From positions 1,116,001 to 1,180,000 of the forward strand of contig NZ_JBJXRG010000001.1 in NCBI RefSeq assembly GCF_046254955.1: a stretch of DNA of 64,000 nt, written 5' to 3'. The position numbers were made by a program, and so were the translations under genes. Positions 45,697-54,847 of this stretch are shown here, in pieces; within the stretch, counting starts at the first letter, position 1; each line of letters opens with the position of its first letter. Under the pieces are notes generated by a model. The model was not told the DNA's origin and made no database searches. It saw only the letters and a list, made by a program, of their open reading frames with translations. The stretch comes from Qipengyuania_C sp046254955. Lineage in GTDB: Bacteria > Pseudomonadota > Alphaproteobacteria > Sphingomonadales > Sphingomonadaceae.

Positions 45697-45717
45697 TCGA
45701 GTCCTCTTCTGGCACCA
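45697..45717 (+). repeat. attR: right attachment core
   Basis: TCGAGTCCTCTTCTGG then CACCA: the tRNA-Leu 3' end with one G lost before CACCA. It marks the right edge of the island. The 145 bp from here to folB hold no other recognisable feature. Confidence 0.85.
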
Positions 45718-45861
45718 ATGCAGCAGATAATGCGATCCTCCTGAGAGCAACTAGCTCGACAGTGCACTCCAAGCCTCTGGCTAGCGAGGCATTCAAACAC
45801 AGTTGTCGCCACGGATCTCTGTACGACCTCTCGAAACTGCTCTCGCTCCGAACGCCTAGTG

Positions 45862-46218
45862 CTAAGCTCGAAAGATTCTAATGCTAGTCCCCGCCATCCC
45901 GCGCGTGATTGCGAATGGCTTGTCGATCGAGATATCCGCGCCCACCACACCGCTCATCGCAAGACAAGTTTCGCCAAGCCTGTGTGCAAAGGTCTCGATC
46001 AAAGGGATGTGCACTGCGGCAAGCCCGTCGATCTCTGCGACGATGCGGCGGTAGTCGACCGTTTCGCCGATATCGTTCACCGAGCCTGCAGCCACTTCGA
46101 CCTCGACACTGACGACGAGCGGCTGGCGCCGCCCAATTTCATCTGGATTGATGCCAATGTCTGCCAGAACCGGATAATCGCGCACGCGCACGATAGTGAT
46201 CGATTGAAGCTCACCCAT
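45862..46218 (-). CDS. folB: Dihydroneopterin aldolase
   Basis: A 118-residue FolB-family enzyme of folate synthesis. It shows ITIVRVRDYPVLADIGINPDEIGRRQPLVVSVEVEV (family strand 1-2), VDYRRIVAEIDGL, LIETFAHRLGE with the catalytic Glu, and VGADISIDKPFAI. The ATG at 46218 has AAGGA 9 nt upstream and overlaps folD by 8 nt, so the two folate genes are in one unit. Confidence 0.88.
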   Translation of the reverse strand: MGELQSITIVRVRDYPVLADIGINPDEIGRRQPLVVSVEVEVAAGSVNDIGETVDYRRIVAEIDGLAAVHIPLIETFAHRLGETCLAMSGVVGADISIDKPFAITRGMAGTSIRIFRA

Positions 46219-47098
46219 TTTTGTGGTTCCTTGCATTGCGCGCTGCCTTGAGCGTGTTGGACAACAGGCAGGCGATGGTCATTGGACCGACACCGCCGGG
46301 TACCGGTGTGACGGCCTTGGCGTGCTCGACTTCGTCGAAGGCGATGTCGCCAACAAGGCGCTCACCGCCGTTTGAGCGAGCAACCCGGGTAATTCCGACA
46401 TCGATCAGCACGGCGCCTTCCTTGACCCAGAAGCCCCTGACCAGGCGAGGTGATCCTGCAGCTGCGATAATGATGTCTGCCTGTCGGGCGATTTCGGGCA
46501 GGCCGCGCGTTTCGATATGGGTGACGGTCACCGTGGCCTCGCGCTCCAGCAGGAGCATCGCGATCGGCTTGCCAACGATGTTGGACTTACCGATAACGAC
46601 TGCGTTGAGGCCGGTTAGGTTGTCGATCACGGTGTCGAGCAGTTTCAGGACCCCAAGCGGCGTGCAGGGAACGAGGCCTCCGGTACCGGTCGACAGCCGG
46701 CCGACGTTGACCGGATGGAACCCGTCGACATCCTTTGCCGGATCGATCGAACCGAGAAGTACTCCGGCGTCGATATGCCGCGGCAATGGGACCTGCACCA
46801 GAATGCCGTGAACGGTCGGATCGGCATTGAGCCGAGCGATCAGCGTCAGCAGCGCATCCTGCGAAGTACCTTCGGGCATACGATGCTCGTAGCTTTCAAT
46901 ACCAACGCGCCTACAGGCACGAATCTTGTGCGCGACATAAACTTCGCTCGCCGGATCGCTGCCGACCAGAACCACCGCGAGCCCGGGCGGGTAATATCCT
47001 GATTTGGTGAGCCCGGCGATACCCGCAGTAGTCTCATCGTCCAACTTGCGTGCGAGCGCGCTGCCGTCGATTATGTGCGCCACACCGATAATCCCCAT
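46211..47098 (-). CDS. folD: Methylene-THF dehydrogenase / methenyl-THF cyclohydrolase
   Basis: Bifunctional FolD, 295 residues, interconverting 5,10-methylene-, methenyl- and 10-formyl-tetrahydrofolate. Marks: YVAHKIRACRRVGI (catalytic Tyr/Lys), GILVQVPLPRHID, DVDGFHPVN, the NAD(P) segment VIGKSNIVGKPIAMLLL, and TPVPGGVGPMTIACLL. Its place beside the dimethylglycine/sarcosine genes, which release one-carbon units on THF, suggests a shared task. A GTG at 47083 is an alternative start. Confidence 0.95.
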   Translation of the reverse strand: MGIIGVAHIIDGSALARKLDDETTAGIAGLTKSGYYPPGLAVVLVGSDPASEVYVAHKIRACRRVGIESYEHRMPEGTSQDALLTLIARLNADPTVHGILVQVPLPRHIDAGVLLGSIDPAKDVDGFHPVNVGRLSTGTGGLVPCTPLGVLKLLDTVIDNLTGLNAVVIGKSNIVGKPIAMLLLEREATVTVTHIETRGLPEIARQADIIIAAAGSPRLVRGFWVKEGAVLIDVGITRVARSNGGERLVGDIAFDEVEHAKAVTPVPGGVGPMTIACLLSNTLKAARNARNHKNG

Positions 47099-47447
47099 GC
47101 CATTCCGTGTTAGCGAACGGATCTTCCCGCCCGCGTCGATGCCGAGCGCCAGATGACGATGTGCAGGATCGAAAGCAATCTGGCTTCGCCCTTGCAGCCA
47201 TAGGTACCGTTACGCGTGGCAATACTAGGTGCGACCATGAAGCAAGAAAGTCGGCTGCAGCACAGCCTCAAAGCCGCAGAAATCAGGCAATTTTTCAGTT
47301 GGCGGATTCTCCAGAGAGGTCATGGCTAATCACCAACATTAGTATGCCGAATGGAGCGCGTGTGCGTTGCGAACAGGCCCCGCGGCGGGGCATAGAAAGC
47401 CGCAGGGGTTGTCCCATGGTCTTGATTGGATTGTGCCGGTGAGTGTG
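47099..47447. promoter_or_regulatory. Divergent control region between folD and the dimethylglycine dehydrogenase gene
   Basis: 349 bp without a convincing gene. It should carry both promoters. A perfect GC hairpin (GCCCCG-CGG-CGGGGC, 47377-47391) and a weaker stem (CTAAT/ATTAG at about 47320-47340) lie in the leader ahead of the flavoprotein gene; their role is unknown. Confidence 0.4.
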
Positions 47448-49952
47448 ATGAATAGCGCACGGGTTGTTGTGATAGGCGGCGGCGTGGTGGGAGTAAGCAC
47501 GCTGTACCACTTGGCCAAACTCGGCTGGTCAGATGTGGTATTGATCGAACGCAAGGAACTGACCAGCGGTTCGACCTGGCATGCGGCAGGCCTGCTGCCT
47601 CTTTTCAACCTGTCCTATTCGGTCGGCAAGATTCACCAGTATTCGGTGGACTTCTACCCGACGCTGGAAGCGGAAACTGAGCTCAACGTCGGTTTTTCGC
47701 GCGTTTCGAACATCCGCCTTGCCAAGACGCAGGACCGGATGGACGAATACCATTACTACGCCGGCGTCGCGAAGACGATCGGGGTCGATGTCGATTTCCT
47801 TACGCCCGACGAGGTCAAGGAAATCTGGCCACTTTGCGAAACGCACGACATCATCGGCGCGATACGTCATCCGGATGACGGCTATATCCAGCCTGCCGAC
47901 CTGACCCAGGCACTGGCCAAGGGTGCGCGTCAGTGCGGAGCGAAGATTCACCGCAACACCACCGTCACCGGCATCACGCAGAAGGCGAATGGCGAATGGG
48001 TGGTCTCGACCGACAAGGGTGACATCACTTGCGAGCATGTGGTTTCATGCACGGGCAATTTCGCGCGTCAGACCGGGCGCATGGTTGGGCTCGATATTCC
48101 GGTTATTCCGGTGGAGCACCAGTATTTCGTGACCGACCAGCACCCGCTGATCATGGAAAGGCGCGCCAAGGGCCTGCCCGAGATGGGTGTGCTGCGCGAG
48201 AGCGATTCCAGCTGGTACATGCGTGAGGAGGCTGGTGGCCTGCTGCTTGGCCCCTACGAGGTTGGTGCGCCTGCCTGCTATGTCGACGGGCCTGCAGCAA
48301 ACAGCGAATACGAGCTGTTCCCGGACGATCTGGACCGGCTGATGCCGCATATCGAAACCGCGATCGACCGCGTACCCGCGTTTGGCGAGGTCGGGGTCAA
48401 GAAAGTCTACAACGGCGCTATCGCCTATACGCCCGACGGTTCGCCGATCGTGGGCCCGGCATGGGATCGCAAGAATTTCTGGCTTAATGAAGGCCATAGC
48501 TTCGGCATTACCGCGGCGGGTGGCGCAGGCTGGCAGCTGGCGCACTGGATTGTGGACGGCGAGCCTACCATCGACATGATGGGCGTCGATCCGCGCCGCT
48601 TCGGCGAATATGCGGACGAGGGTTACCTCATCGAGAAGAACGAGGAAGCCTATGCCAAGGTGTTCACCGTTCACTATCCGGACGAAGAACGCGAGGCTGC
48701 GCGCGGGCTGCGCCGCACGCCGTGCTACGATCGGATGAAGGATCTGGGCGCAGTCTTCGGCAATGTCTTCGGCTGGGAACGACCGAACTGGTTCGCGCCG
48801 CACGGCTATGAATTGTCCGACAGCGATCTCGACCGGCCCGACGTGCTGCTCAATCACAATCATCCGCATGTTGAAGGCGAGTCGATCCGCGAGAAATGGT
48901 CCTTCCGCCGCTCGAACTATTTCGAGCATGTCGGCAACGAGGTGAAGCACGTCACCAGCAAGGTCGGCATCCAAGACATGTCGCCTTTCGCCAAGTGCCG
49001 CATTGCAGGGCCGGGAGCGGCAGAGTGGCTGGGCGAGTTGCTGACCAATTTCGTACCCAAGACCATTGGCCGTCTCTGCCTGTCCTACCTCCTCACCAAA
49101 GAGGGCGGGGTTCGCAGCGAATTTACGATCTACAAGACCGGACCGCAGGAGTTCTACCTGGTCTCTGCCGGGGCTTACGAGCGGCACGATCACGACTATC
49201 TCAAGAAGGCCATGCCGACCGATGGTTCGGTGACCTTCGAGCGGTTGACGACTGCGATGGGCGTTCTGGTTCTGGCTGGTCCTCGCGCGAGGGATGTGCT
49301 CGCCAAGGTGACGAGAGCAGACCTCTCGAATGAAGGCTTTCCCTGGCTAACAGGGCAGAAGATCAGCATCGGTACCGCACCCGTGGATGCGCTGCGGGTC
49401 AATTTCATCGGTGAACTGGGCTGGGAGATTCACCACCCGATCGAGATGCAGAATTACATCTTCGACAAGCTGATGGAAGCCGGTGCTGAATTCGACATTA
49501 AGCCATTCGGGATCCGCGCAATGACGCTGATGGCGATGGAGAAAAGCTACAAGCTGATCCCGCGCGAGCTTTCGATCGAATACTCGGCGCATGAAAGCGG
49601 TCTTGATCGCTTTATCTCGAAGAAGAAAGAGCATTTTCATGGCCGCGAGCGGCTGCTCGAACGGCAGGCTGCGGGGCTCAGCAATACGCTGGTGACGATG
49701 GAGGTCATGGACGTGACTGACGCCGATGCCCGCGGATCGGAAGCTATCTATCTTGGCGAGGAGCTCGTCGGGCGCGTGACCTCGGGCGGATTTGGCTGGC
49801 GAGTAGGTAAAAGCCTGGCGCTGGCGATGGTCCGCCCGGAGCTGGCAGAAGTCGGCACCGAGCTCGAGATTGCGATCCTGGGCAAGCGCCACAAGGCGGT
49901 GATCATCCCTGACAGTCCCTTCGACCCCGAGAACGAGGCTTTGCGCGCCTGA
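47448..49952 (+). CDS. Dimethylglycine dehydrogenase-like FAD/THF protein
   Basis: An 834-residue two-part enzyme: an N-terminal FAD amine oxidase domain (VVVIGGGVVGVSTLYHLAKLG) and a C-terminal GcvT-like tetrahydrofolate domain (from about residue 480). His45 in GSTWHAAG corresponds to the histidine that binds FAD covalently in dimethylglycine dehydrogenase. It would oxidise dimethylglycine to sarcosine (or sarcosine to glycine) and pass the methylene group to THF. The soxBDAG genes follow after 4 bp, so they are one operon. Several GTGs just upstream of the ATG at 47448 could also serve as start. Confidence 0.9.
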   Translation: MNSARVVVIGGGVVGVSTLYHLAKLGWSDVVLIERKELTSGSTWHAAGLLPLFNLSYSVGKIHQYSVDFYPTLEAETELNVGFSRVSNIRLAKTQDRMDEYHYYAGVAKTIGVDVDFLTPDEVKEIWPLCETHDIIGAIRHPDDGYIQPADLTQALAKGARQCGAKIHRNTTVTGITQKANGEWVVSTDKGDITCEHVVSCTGNFARQTGRMVGLDIPVIPVEHQYFVTDQHPLIMERRAKGLPEMGVLRESDSSWYMREEAGGLLLGPYEVGAPACYVDGPAANSEYELFPDDLDRLMPHIETAIDRVPAFGEVGVKKVYNGAIAYTPDGSPIVGPAWDRKNFWLNEGHSFGITAAGGAGWQLAHWIVDGEPTIDMMGVDPRRFGEYADEGYLIEKNEEAYAKVFTVHYPDEEREAARGLRRTPCYDRMKDLGAVFGNVFGWERPNWFAPHGYELSDSDLDRPDVLLNHNHPHVEGESIREKWSFRRSNYFEHVGNEVKHVTSKVGIQDMSPFAKCRIAGPGAAEWLGELLTNFVPKTIGRLCLSYLLTKEGGVRSEFTIYKTGPQEFYLVSAGAYERHDHDYLKKAMPTDGSVTFERLTTAMGVLVLAGPRARDVLAKVTRADLSNEGFPWLTGQKISIGTAPVDALRVNFIGELGWEIHHPIEMQNYIFDKLMEAGAEFDIKPFGIRAMTLMAMEKSYKLIPRELSIEYSAHESGLDRFISKKKEHFHGRERLLERQAAGLSNTLVTMEVMDVTDADARGSEAIYLGEELVGRVTSGGFGWRVGKSLALAMVRPELAEVGTELEIAILGKRHKAVIIPDSPFDPENEALRA

Positions 49953-49956
49953 TCCC

Positions 49957-51210
49957 ATGGTGAAATTCAGCGCCCTTTCTCTGTTTGCCAAGGCACTCGG
50001 CCACCACAAGTCGTGGCCCGAACAATGGCCCGACGCCGCCCCGAAGAAGGAATATGACGTGATCATCGTCGGCGCCGGCGGGCACGGGCTTGGCGCGGCC
50101 TACTATCTGGCGAAGAAGCACGGCATCACCAACGTCGCGGTGATCGAGAAGGGCTGGCTGGGCGGCGGCAATACGGGCCGCAACACGACCATCATCCGCT
50201 CGAACTATCTCTATGACGAGAGCGCGCATCTCTACGACCATGCGGTGAAGCTGTGGGACGGTTTGAGCCAGGAGCTCAACTACAACGTCATGTATTCGAA
50301 GCGCGGTGTGATGATGCTCGCGCACAATGTCCACGATGTGCAGAGCTTCAAACGCCACATCCACGCCAACCGCCTCAACGGTGTCGACAATGAATGGCTG
50401 ACGCCGGAGGAGGCCAAGGAATATTGCCCGCCGCTCTCGATCGATCCGGGCGCACGCTATCCGGTACTCGGTGCTGCGCTGCAACGGCGCGGCGGCACGG
50501 CGAGGCATGACAGTGTTGCCTGGGGCTATGCCCGGGCGGCCGCCGCGCTCGGGGTCGAAATCATCCAGAACTGTGCCGTCACTGGCATTCGCCGCGGGGC
50601 TGACGGGGCAGTGGAGGGCGTCGAAACCGAGCGTGGTTTCATCGGTGCAAAGAAAATCGGCGTTTCGGCGGCGGGTAACAGCTCGTTAATCATGAAGATG
50701 GCCGGGCTCGACTTCCCGCTGGAAAGCTTTCCGCTGCAGGCGCTGGTGAGCGAACCGGTGAAGCCGGTGTTCCCCTGCGTGGTCATGTCGAACACGGTCC
50801 ACGCCTATATGAGCCAGTCGGACAAGGGCGAGCTGGTGATCGGCGCGGGCACCGACCAGTATGTCAGCTATTCGCAGCGCGGCGCTTCGCACATCATCGA
50901 GCACAATATCGCCGCGATCTGCGAGATCTTCCCGATCTTTCGCCGCATGCGCATGCTCAGGAGCTGGGCCGGGACGGTGGACGTCACGCCTGACCGCTCC
51001 GCGATCCTCGGCAAGACGCCGGTGAAGGGCCTTTACGTCAATTGCGGTTGGGGCACGGGCGGCTTCAAGGCGACGCCAGGCGCGGCGGACCTGCTCGCCT
51101 GCACCATCGCCAAGGACGAACCGCACCCGATCAATGCACCTTTCACGCTCGAACGGTTCCGCAACGGGCGGCTGATCGACGAGGCTGCTGCCGCGGCGGT
51201 GGCGCACTGA
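49957..51210 (+). CDS. soxB: Sarcosine oxidase subunit beta
   Basis: A 417-residue FAD/FMN subunit of heterotetrameric sarcosine oxidase. Dinucleotide motif VIIVGAGGHGLGAAYYLAKKHG, then GGGNTGRNTTIIRSNYL. The segment GGTARHDSVAWGYARAA contains His184, in the region where FMN is attached covalently in characterised enzymes. Function: sarcosine plus O2 plus THF to glycine, methylene-THF and H2O2, in the cytoplasm. Second gene of the operon. Confidence 0.95.
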   Translation: MVKFSALSLFAKALGHHKSWPEQWPDAAPKKEYDVIIVGAGGHGLGAAYYLAKKHGITNVAVIEKGWLGGGNTGRNTTIIRSNYLYDESAHLYDHAVKLWDGLSQELNYNVMYSKRGVMMLAHNVHDVQSFKRHIHANRLNGVDNEWLTPEEAKEYCPPLSIDPGARYPVLGAALQRRGGTARHDSVAWGYARAAAALGVEIIQNCAVTGIRRGADGAVEGVETERGFIGAKKIGVSAAGNSSLIMKMAGLDFPLESFPLQALVSEPVKPVFPCVVMSNTVHAYMSQSDKGELVIGAGTDQYVSYSQRGASHIIEHNIAAICEIFPIFRRMRMLRSWAGTVDVTPDRSAILGKTPVKGLYVNCGWGTGGFKATPGAADLLACTIAKDEPHPINAPFTLERFRNGRLIDEAAAAAVAH

Positions 51211-51211
51211 T

Positions 51212-51484
51212 ATGCTGTTGATCCGCTGCCCCTACTGCGAACAGACGCTGCCCGAGGTCGAGTTTACCTATGCCGGCGAAGCGCATATTGCGCGCCCGCT
51301 CGATCCTTCCGCACTTTCGGACGAGGAATGGGAGAAATACCTCTTCATCCGCGACAATCCGCGCGGTCGCCATCATGAACGCTGGCGCCACAGCTTCGGC
51401 TGCGGACGTTTCTTCAACGCCGTGCGCAACACGGTGAGCGACCGGTTCGAGGTGACGTACAAGACAGGGGAGCCACGCAAGTGA
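51212..51484 (+). CDS. soxD: Sarcosine oxidase subunit delta
   Basis: A 90-residue zinc-binding subunit of heterotetrameric sarcosine oxidase. It begins MLLIRCPYCEQTLPEVEFTY (zinc Cys6/Cys9) and has the usual WEKYLFIRDNPRG and ERWRHSFGCGRFFNAVRNT blocks with further His/Cys ligands. One base separates it from soxB, and its stop overlaps the soxA GTG. Confidence 0.95.
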   Translation: MLLIRCPYCEQTLPEVEFTYAGEAHIARPLDPSALSDEEWEKYLFIRDNPRGRHHERWRHSFGCGRFFNAVRNTVSDRFEVTYKTGEPRK

Positions 51485-54342
51485 GCGGCTGGCGCGTAGA
51501 GGGAATGGGCCGGGTAGACCGCTCGCAGCAGGTCGCGTTCCAGTGGGACGGCAAGACCCGCCACGGCTTTGCGGGCGATACCTTGGCAAGCGCCTTGCTG
51601 GCCGATGGCGAGACCTTGTTCGGCCGTAGCTTCAAATACCACCGTCCGCGCGGCGTGATGTCGGCGGGGACCGAGGAGGCCAATGCGCTGGTCTCTGTGA
51701 CACGCGGACCGGGGCGCTTCACGCCCAACCTGCGAGCGACAGCGGTCGAGATATACGAGGGTCTAGACGCGCGCAGCCAGAATCGCTGGCCCTCGCTCAA
51801 GACCGATATCGGCTCGATCAATGACCGGCTAGGGCGGTTTTTCCCGGCGGGCTTCTACAACAAGACCTTCATGTGGCCACGCAGCTTCTGGGAAAAGCTT
51901 TATGAGCCCGCGATCCGCAATATGGCAGGGCTGGGCGACGCACCCGAACTGCCCGATCCCGATCACTATACCGCCGAATATCTCCACTGCGAAGTGCTGC
52001 TCATCGGCGCTGGCCCCGCTGGTTTGGAAGCAGCGCTGGCCGCGGCGAAGGCCGGGGGCAGGGTGGTGCTCGTCGACGAGCAGGACGAACTCGGCGGCGG
52101 CGCGCTGAGCGATCCGGCGCAGTGGGATGCGCTTGAGGCGGCAGTGCGCGATCTCGACAAAGCGGCCAATGTACGCGTCCTGCGGCGCACCACGGCGCTG
52201 GGCTATTATCACGACAATTTCATCACCGCAGTCGAGCGATTGACCGACCACCTCTCCGATACCGGTAGCGGCCCGCGTGAGAAGCTCTGGCGTATCCGCG
52301 CTGCCGAAGTGGTGCTGGCGCAAGGCGCGATCGAGCGACCGCTGGTTTTCGAAGGCAATGACACGCCCGGAGTGATGCTGGCCTCGGCGGCAAGAACCTA
52401 TCTCCATCGCTATGGCGTCGCGGTCGGGCGGAACGTCGCGCTGATGGCCTGCCACGACAGCGGCTGGCACGATGTCTTCGCGCTCCACGATGCAGGCGTG
52501 CAGGTGGCCGCAATCGTCGAATATCGTGCCGAGGTGTCGGAAGAACTGGCTGTTGGAGCGCGCGATCGGGGTATCCCCGTCCAGCTCGATGCCAGCGTGA
52601 TCGATGTGAAGGGGCGGCACTCGGCGTCGGGCATCAGCGTCGCCGGAAACGATGGCACGCGCGGGGCGAGCATCGCTTGTGACGCGCTCCTGATGGCGGG
52701 CGGCTGGACCCCGAGCATTCACTTGTGGTCGCACTCAAAGGGCTCGATTGCCTGGAACGAAGACTGGGGCGCCTATCTGCCCGACAAGCCGCACGAGAAC
52801 GTCCGCTGTGTCGGCGCATGCGGCGGCGAATGGAGCTTCGGCGACGGCATCAATCTCGACCGTCTCCCGACGCCGAAGGATCCGGCCACGATCAAGGCCT
52901 TCGTCGACTTCCAGAACGATGTGACCGCCAAGGATATCGCGCTCGCGGTGCGCGAAGGCTTCAAGTCGATCGAGCATATCAAGCGCTACACCACCACCGG
53001 CATGGCGACCGATCAGGGCAAGACGAGCAATCTCAATGGCTTGCAACTTGCCTCCACGGCGCTCAGCCGACCGATCCCGCAGATCGGGCTGACGACCTTC
53101 CGTCCGCCCTATACGCCGCAGACCTTCGGCGCGATGGCGGGCCATGCGAAGGATGCGCTGTTCCAGCCCACCCGCAAGACAAATATCGACAGCTGGGCGG
53201 ATGAGCAGGGCGCGGTGTTCGAGCCGGTCGCTCAATGGCGGCGCGCACGCTATTTCCCGCAAGCCGGCGAGGACATGCATGCTGCTGTCAATCGCGAATG
53301 CCTGGCGGTCAGGAACGGTGTCGGCATTTTCGATGCGTCGACGCTGGGCAAGATCGAGGTCGTCGGACCCGACGCGGCGGAATTCCTCAACCGCATGTAC
53401 ACGAACCCGTGGAAGATGCTGGAGCCGGGCCGCTGCCGCTATGGCCTGATGCTCAAGGAAGACGGCTTCATCACCGACGACGGCGTATCGGCACGGCTGT
53501 CGGAGGATCGCTTCCACCTCACCACCACTACCGGCGGTGCGCCGCCTGTGCTGAACATGATGGAGGATTACCTCCAGACCGAATGGCCCGACCTCGATGT
53601 CTGGCTGACCAGCACGACCGAGCAATGGGCGGTCATCGCGCTGCAAGGCCCCAAGGCGCGCGAAGTCATCGCACCCTTCGTCGAAGGCATCGACCTTTCG
53701 CCCGAAGCCTTCCCGCATATGGCCGTGCGAGAGGGTACGATTTGCGGCGTTCCAACCCGCCTCTTCCGCGTCAGCTTTACCGGCGAGCTCGGATTCGAGA
53801 TCAACGTGCCAACTGCCTATGGCCGCGCCCTCTGGGAAACGCTGTTCGAAGCAGGACAGGATCACGGCATCACCCCTTATGGCACCGAAACCATGCACGT
53901 GCTGCGCGCCGAAAAGGGCTATATCATCGTCGGCCAGGATACCGACGGGACAATCACCCCGATGGATGCGGCGCTCGACTGGGCGATCGGCAAGAAGAAG
54001 GCCGATTTCGTCGGCATGCGCAGCCTTACCCGGCCGGACATCGTTGCGCCGGGGCGCAAGCAGCTCGTCGGCCTTCTGACCGACGACCCGAACGAAGTGC
54101 TGGAGGAGGGCGCGCAAGTGGTCGCCGATCCCAACCAGCCCGTGCCGATGACCATGCTTGGCCATGTCACCTCGAGCTATTGGAGCGAAACCTTGGGCCG
54201 TTCGATTGCGATTGCCATGGTTGCCGGCGGGCATGAGCGCATGGGCGACACGCTCCATATCCCGATGCCCGGCAAGACCATCGCTGCCAAGGTAACTGGC
54301 ATGGTGTTCTATGACGAGAAGGGAGAGCGGCTGAATGGCTGA
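51481..54342 (+). CDS. soxA: Sarcosine oxidase subunit alpha
   Basis: The 953-residue alpha subunit. An N-terminal region (FQWDGKTRHGFAGDTLASALLADG...FGRSFKYHRPRG) is followed by an NAD-binding module (EVLLIGAGPAGLEAALAAAKAGGRVVLVDEQ), a second half ending near GDGINLDRLPTPKDPATI, and a C-terminal GcvT-like THF-binding domain (from about residue 560). Start is GTG at 51481 inside GTGA, overlapping the soxD stop. Length is normal for the family (950-1000). Confidence 0.95.
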   Translation: MSGWRVEGMGRVDRSQQVAFQWDGKTRHGFAGDTLASALLADGETLFGRSFKYHRPRGVMSAGTEEANALVSVTRGPGRFTPNLRATAVEIYEGLDARSQNRWPSLKTDIGSINDRLGRFFPAGFYNKTFMWPRSFWEKLYEPAIRNMAGLGDAPELPDPDHYTAEYLHCEVLLIGAGPAGLEAALAAAKAGGRVVLVDEQDELGGGALSDPAQWDALEAAVRDLDKAANVRVLRRTTALGYYHDNFITAVERLTDHLSDTGSGPREKLWRIRAAEVVLAQGAIERPLVFEGNDTPGVMLASAARTYLHRYGVAVGRNVALMACHDSGWHDVFALHDAGVQVAAIVEYRAEVSEELAVGARDRGIPVQLDASVIDVKGRHSASGISVAGNDGTRGASIACDALLMAGGWTPSIHLWSHSKGSIAWNEDWGAYLPDKPHENVRCVGACGGEWSFGDGINLDRLPTPKDPATIKAFVDFQNDVTAKDIALAVREGFKSIEHIKRYTTTGMATDQGKTSNLNGLQLASTALSRPIPQIGLTTFRPPYTPQTFGAMAGHAKDALFQPTRKTNIDSWADEQGAVFEPVAQWRRARYFPQAGEDMHAAVNRECLAVRNGVGIFDASTLGKIEVVGPDAAEFLNRMYTNPWKMLEPGRCRYGLMLKEDGFITDDGVSARLSEDRFHLTTTTGGAPPVLNMMEDYLQTEWPDLDVWLTSTTEQWAVIALQGPKAREVIAPFVEGIDLSPEAFPHMAVREGTICGVPTRLFRVSFTGELGFEINVPTAYGRALWETLFEAGQDHGITPYGTETMHVLRAEKGYIIVGQDTDGTITPMDAALDWAIGKKKADFVGMRSLTRPDIVAPGRKQLVGLLTDDPNEVLEEGAQVVADPNQPVPMTMLGHVTSSYWSETLGRSIAIAMVAGGHERMGDTLHIPMPGKTIAAKVTGMVFYDEKGERLNG

Positions 54343-54844
54343 CGCAGTCCGCCGCATCGAGCCTGTGCCGCTGGCACCCGTCGAGTTCGCTGGCGCGAAG
54401 GTCGCACTCGAACCGCCTTTGGCGCGCTATTCGCTGCGCGCTCGCGATGCCGACCTGCTCGAACGCCTGATCGGTGGAGGGCTGCCGCGCGCGATCGGAT
54501 CGTCCAGCGACGGAATAATCTGCCTCGGCCCCGACGAATGGCTGATGCGCATGCCTTTGGAAACATCCGCACCAGGGAAACTTGGCGATCCGGTGAGCGT
54601 CGTCGATGTGTCGGATCGGCAGATTGCCATTGCCGTTGAGGGTCAGCGCGCCGCCGAGGTGATCCAGGGCGGAAACCCTCTCGATCTTTCGAAGTTTCCG
54701 GTCGGAAACGGCAAGCGCACGATCTTTGAGGGCGTGGAAATAATCCTCATTCGGGAAAGCGAAAACCGCTACATCATCGAAGTCTGGCGCAGTTTCGCCG
54801 AATTCGTCTGGGGTGTTCTTACCAAGTCGGCAAGCGAACTCTAA
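54335..54844 (+). CDS. soxG: Sarcosine oxidase subunit gamma
   Basis: A 169-residue gamma subunit with low conservation, as usual; the family features DEWLM and VVDVSDRQ...VEGQRAAEVIQGGNPLDLS and an ending EVWRSFAEFVWGVL are visible. It overlaps soxA by 8 nt and ends the operon, 3 bp from the convergent serine deaminase gene. Confidence 0.92.
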   Translation: MADAVRRIEPVPLAPVEFAGAKVALEPPLARYSLRARDADLLERLIGGGLPRAIGSSSDGIICLGPDEWLMRMPLETSAPGKLGDPVSVVDVSDRQIAIAVEGQRAAEVIQGGNPLDLSKFPVGNGKRTIFEGVEIILIRESENRYIIEVWRSFAEFVWGVLTKSASEL

Positions 54845-54847
54845 GGC

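Noticed and set aside
45693..45950. 85-residue minus-strand frame spanning attR and the end of folB
   Set aside because: It overlaps folB in another frame and runs through the attachment site; a by-product, not a gene.
47310..47380. Glycine riboswitch ahead of the dimethylglycine dehydrogenase operon
   Set aside because: GCCGAATGGAGC and an AGAGAGG-like stretch recall the aptamer, but the core has an extra base and no CTCTC partner closes the P1 stem. Kept only as a low-interest leader observation.
48045..49193. 382-residue minus-strand frame inside the dimethylglycine dehydrogenase gene
   Set aside because: Antisense shadow; no family features, and the opposite strand carries intact FAD and GcvT-like domains.
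52735..54357. 540-residue open frame on the minus strand within soxA
   Set aside because: It mirrors the codon structure of soxA in GC-rich DNA, has no ribosome site and no recognisable domain; soxA itself is full length with clear motifs.
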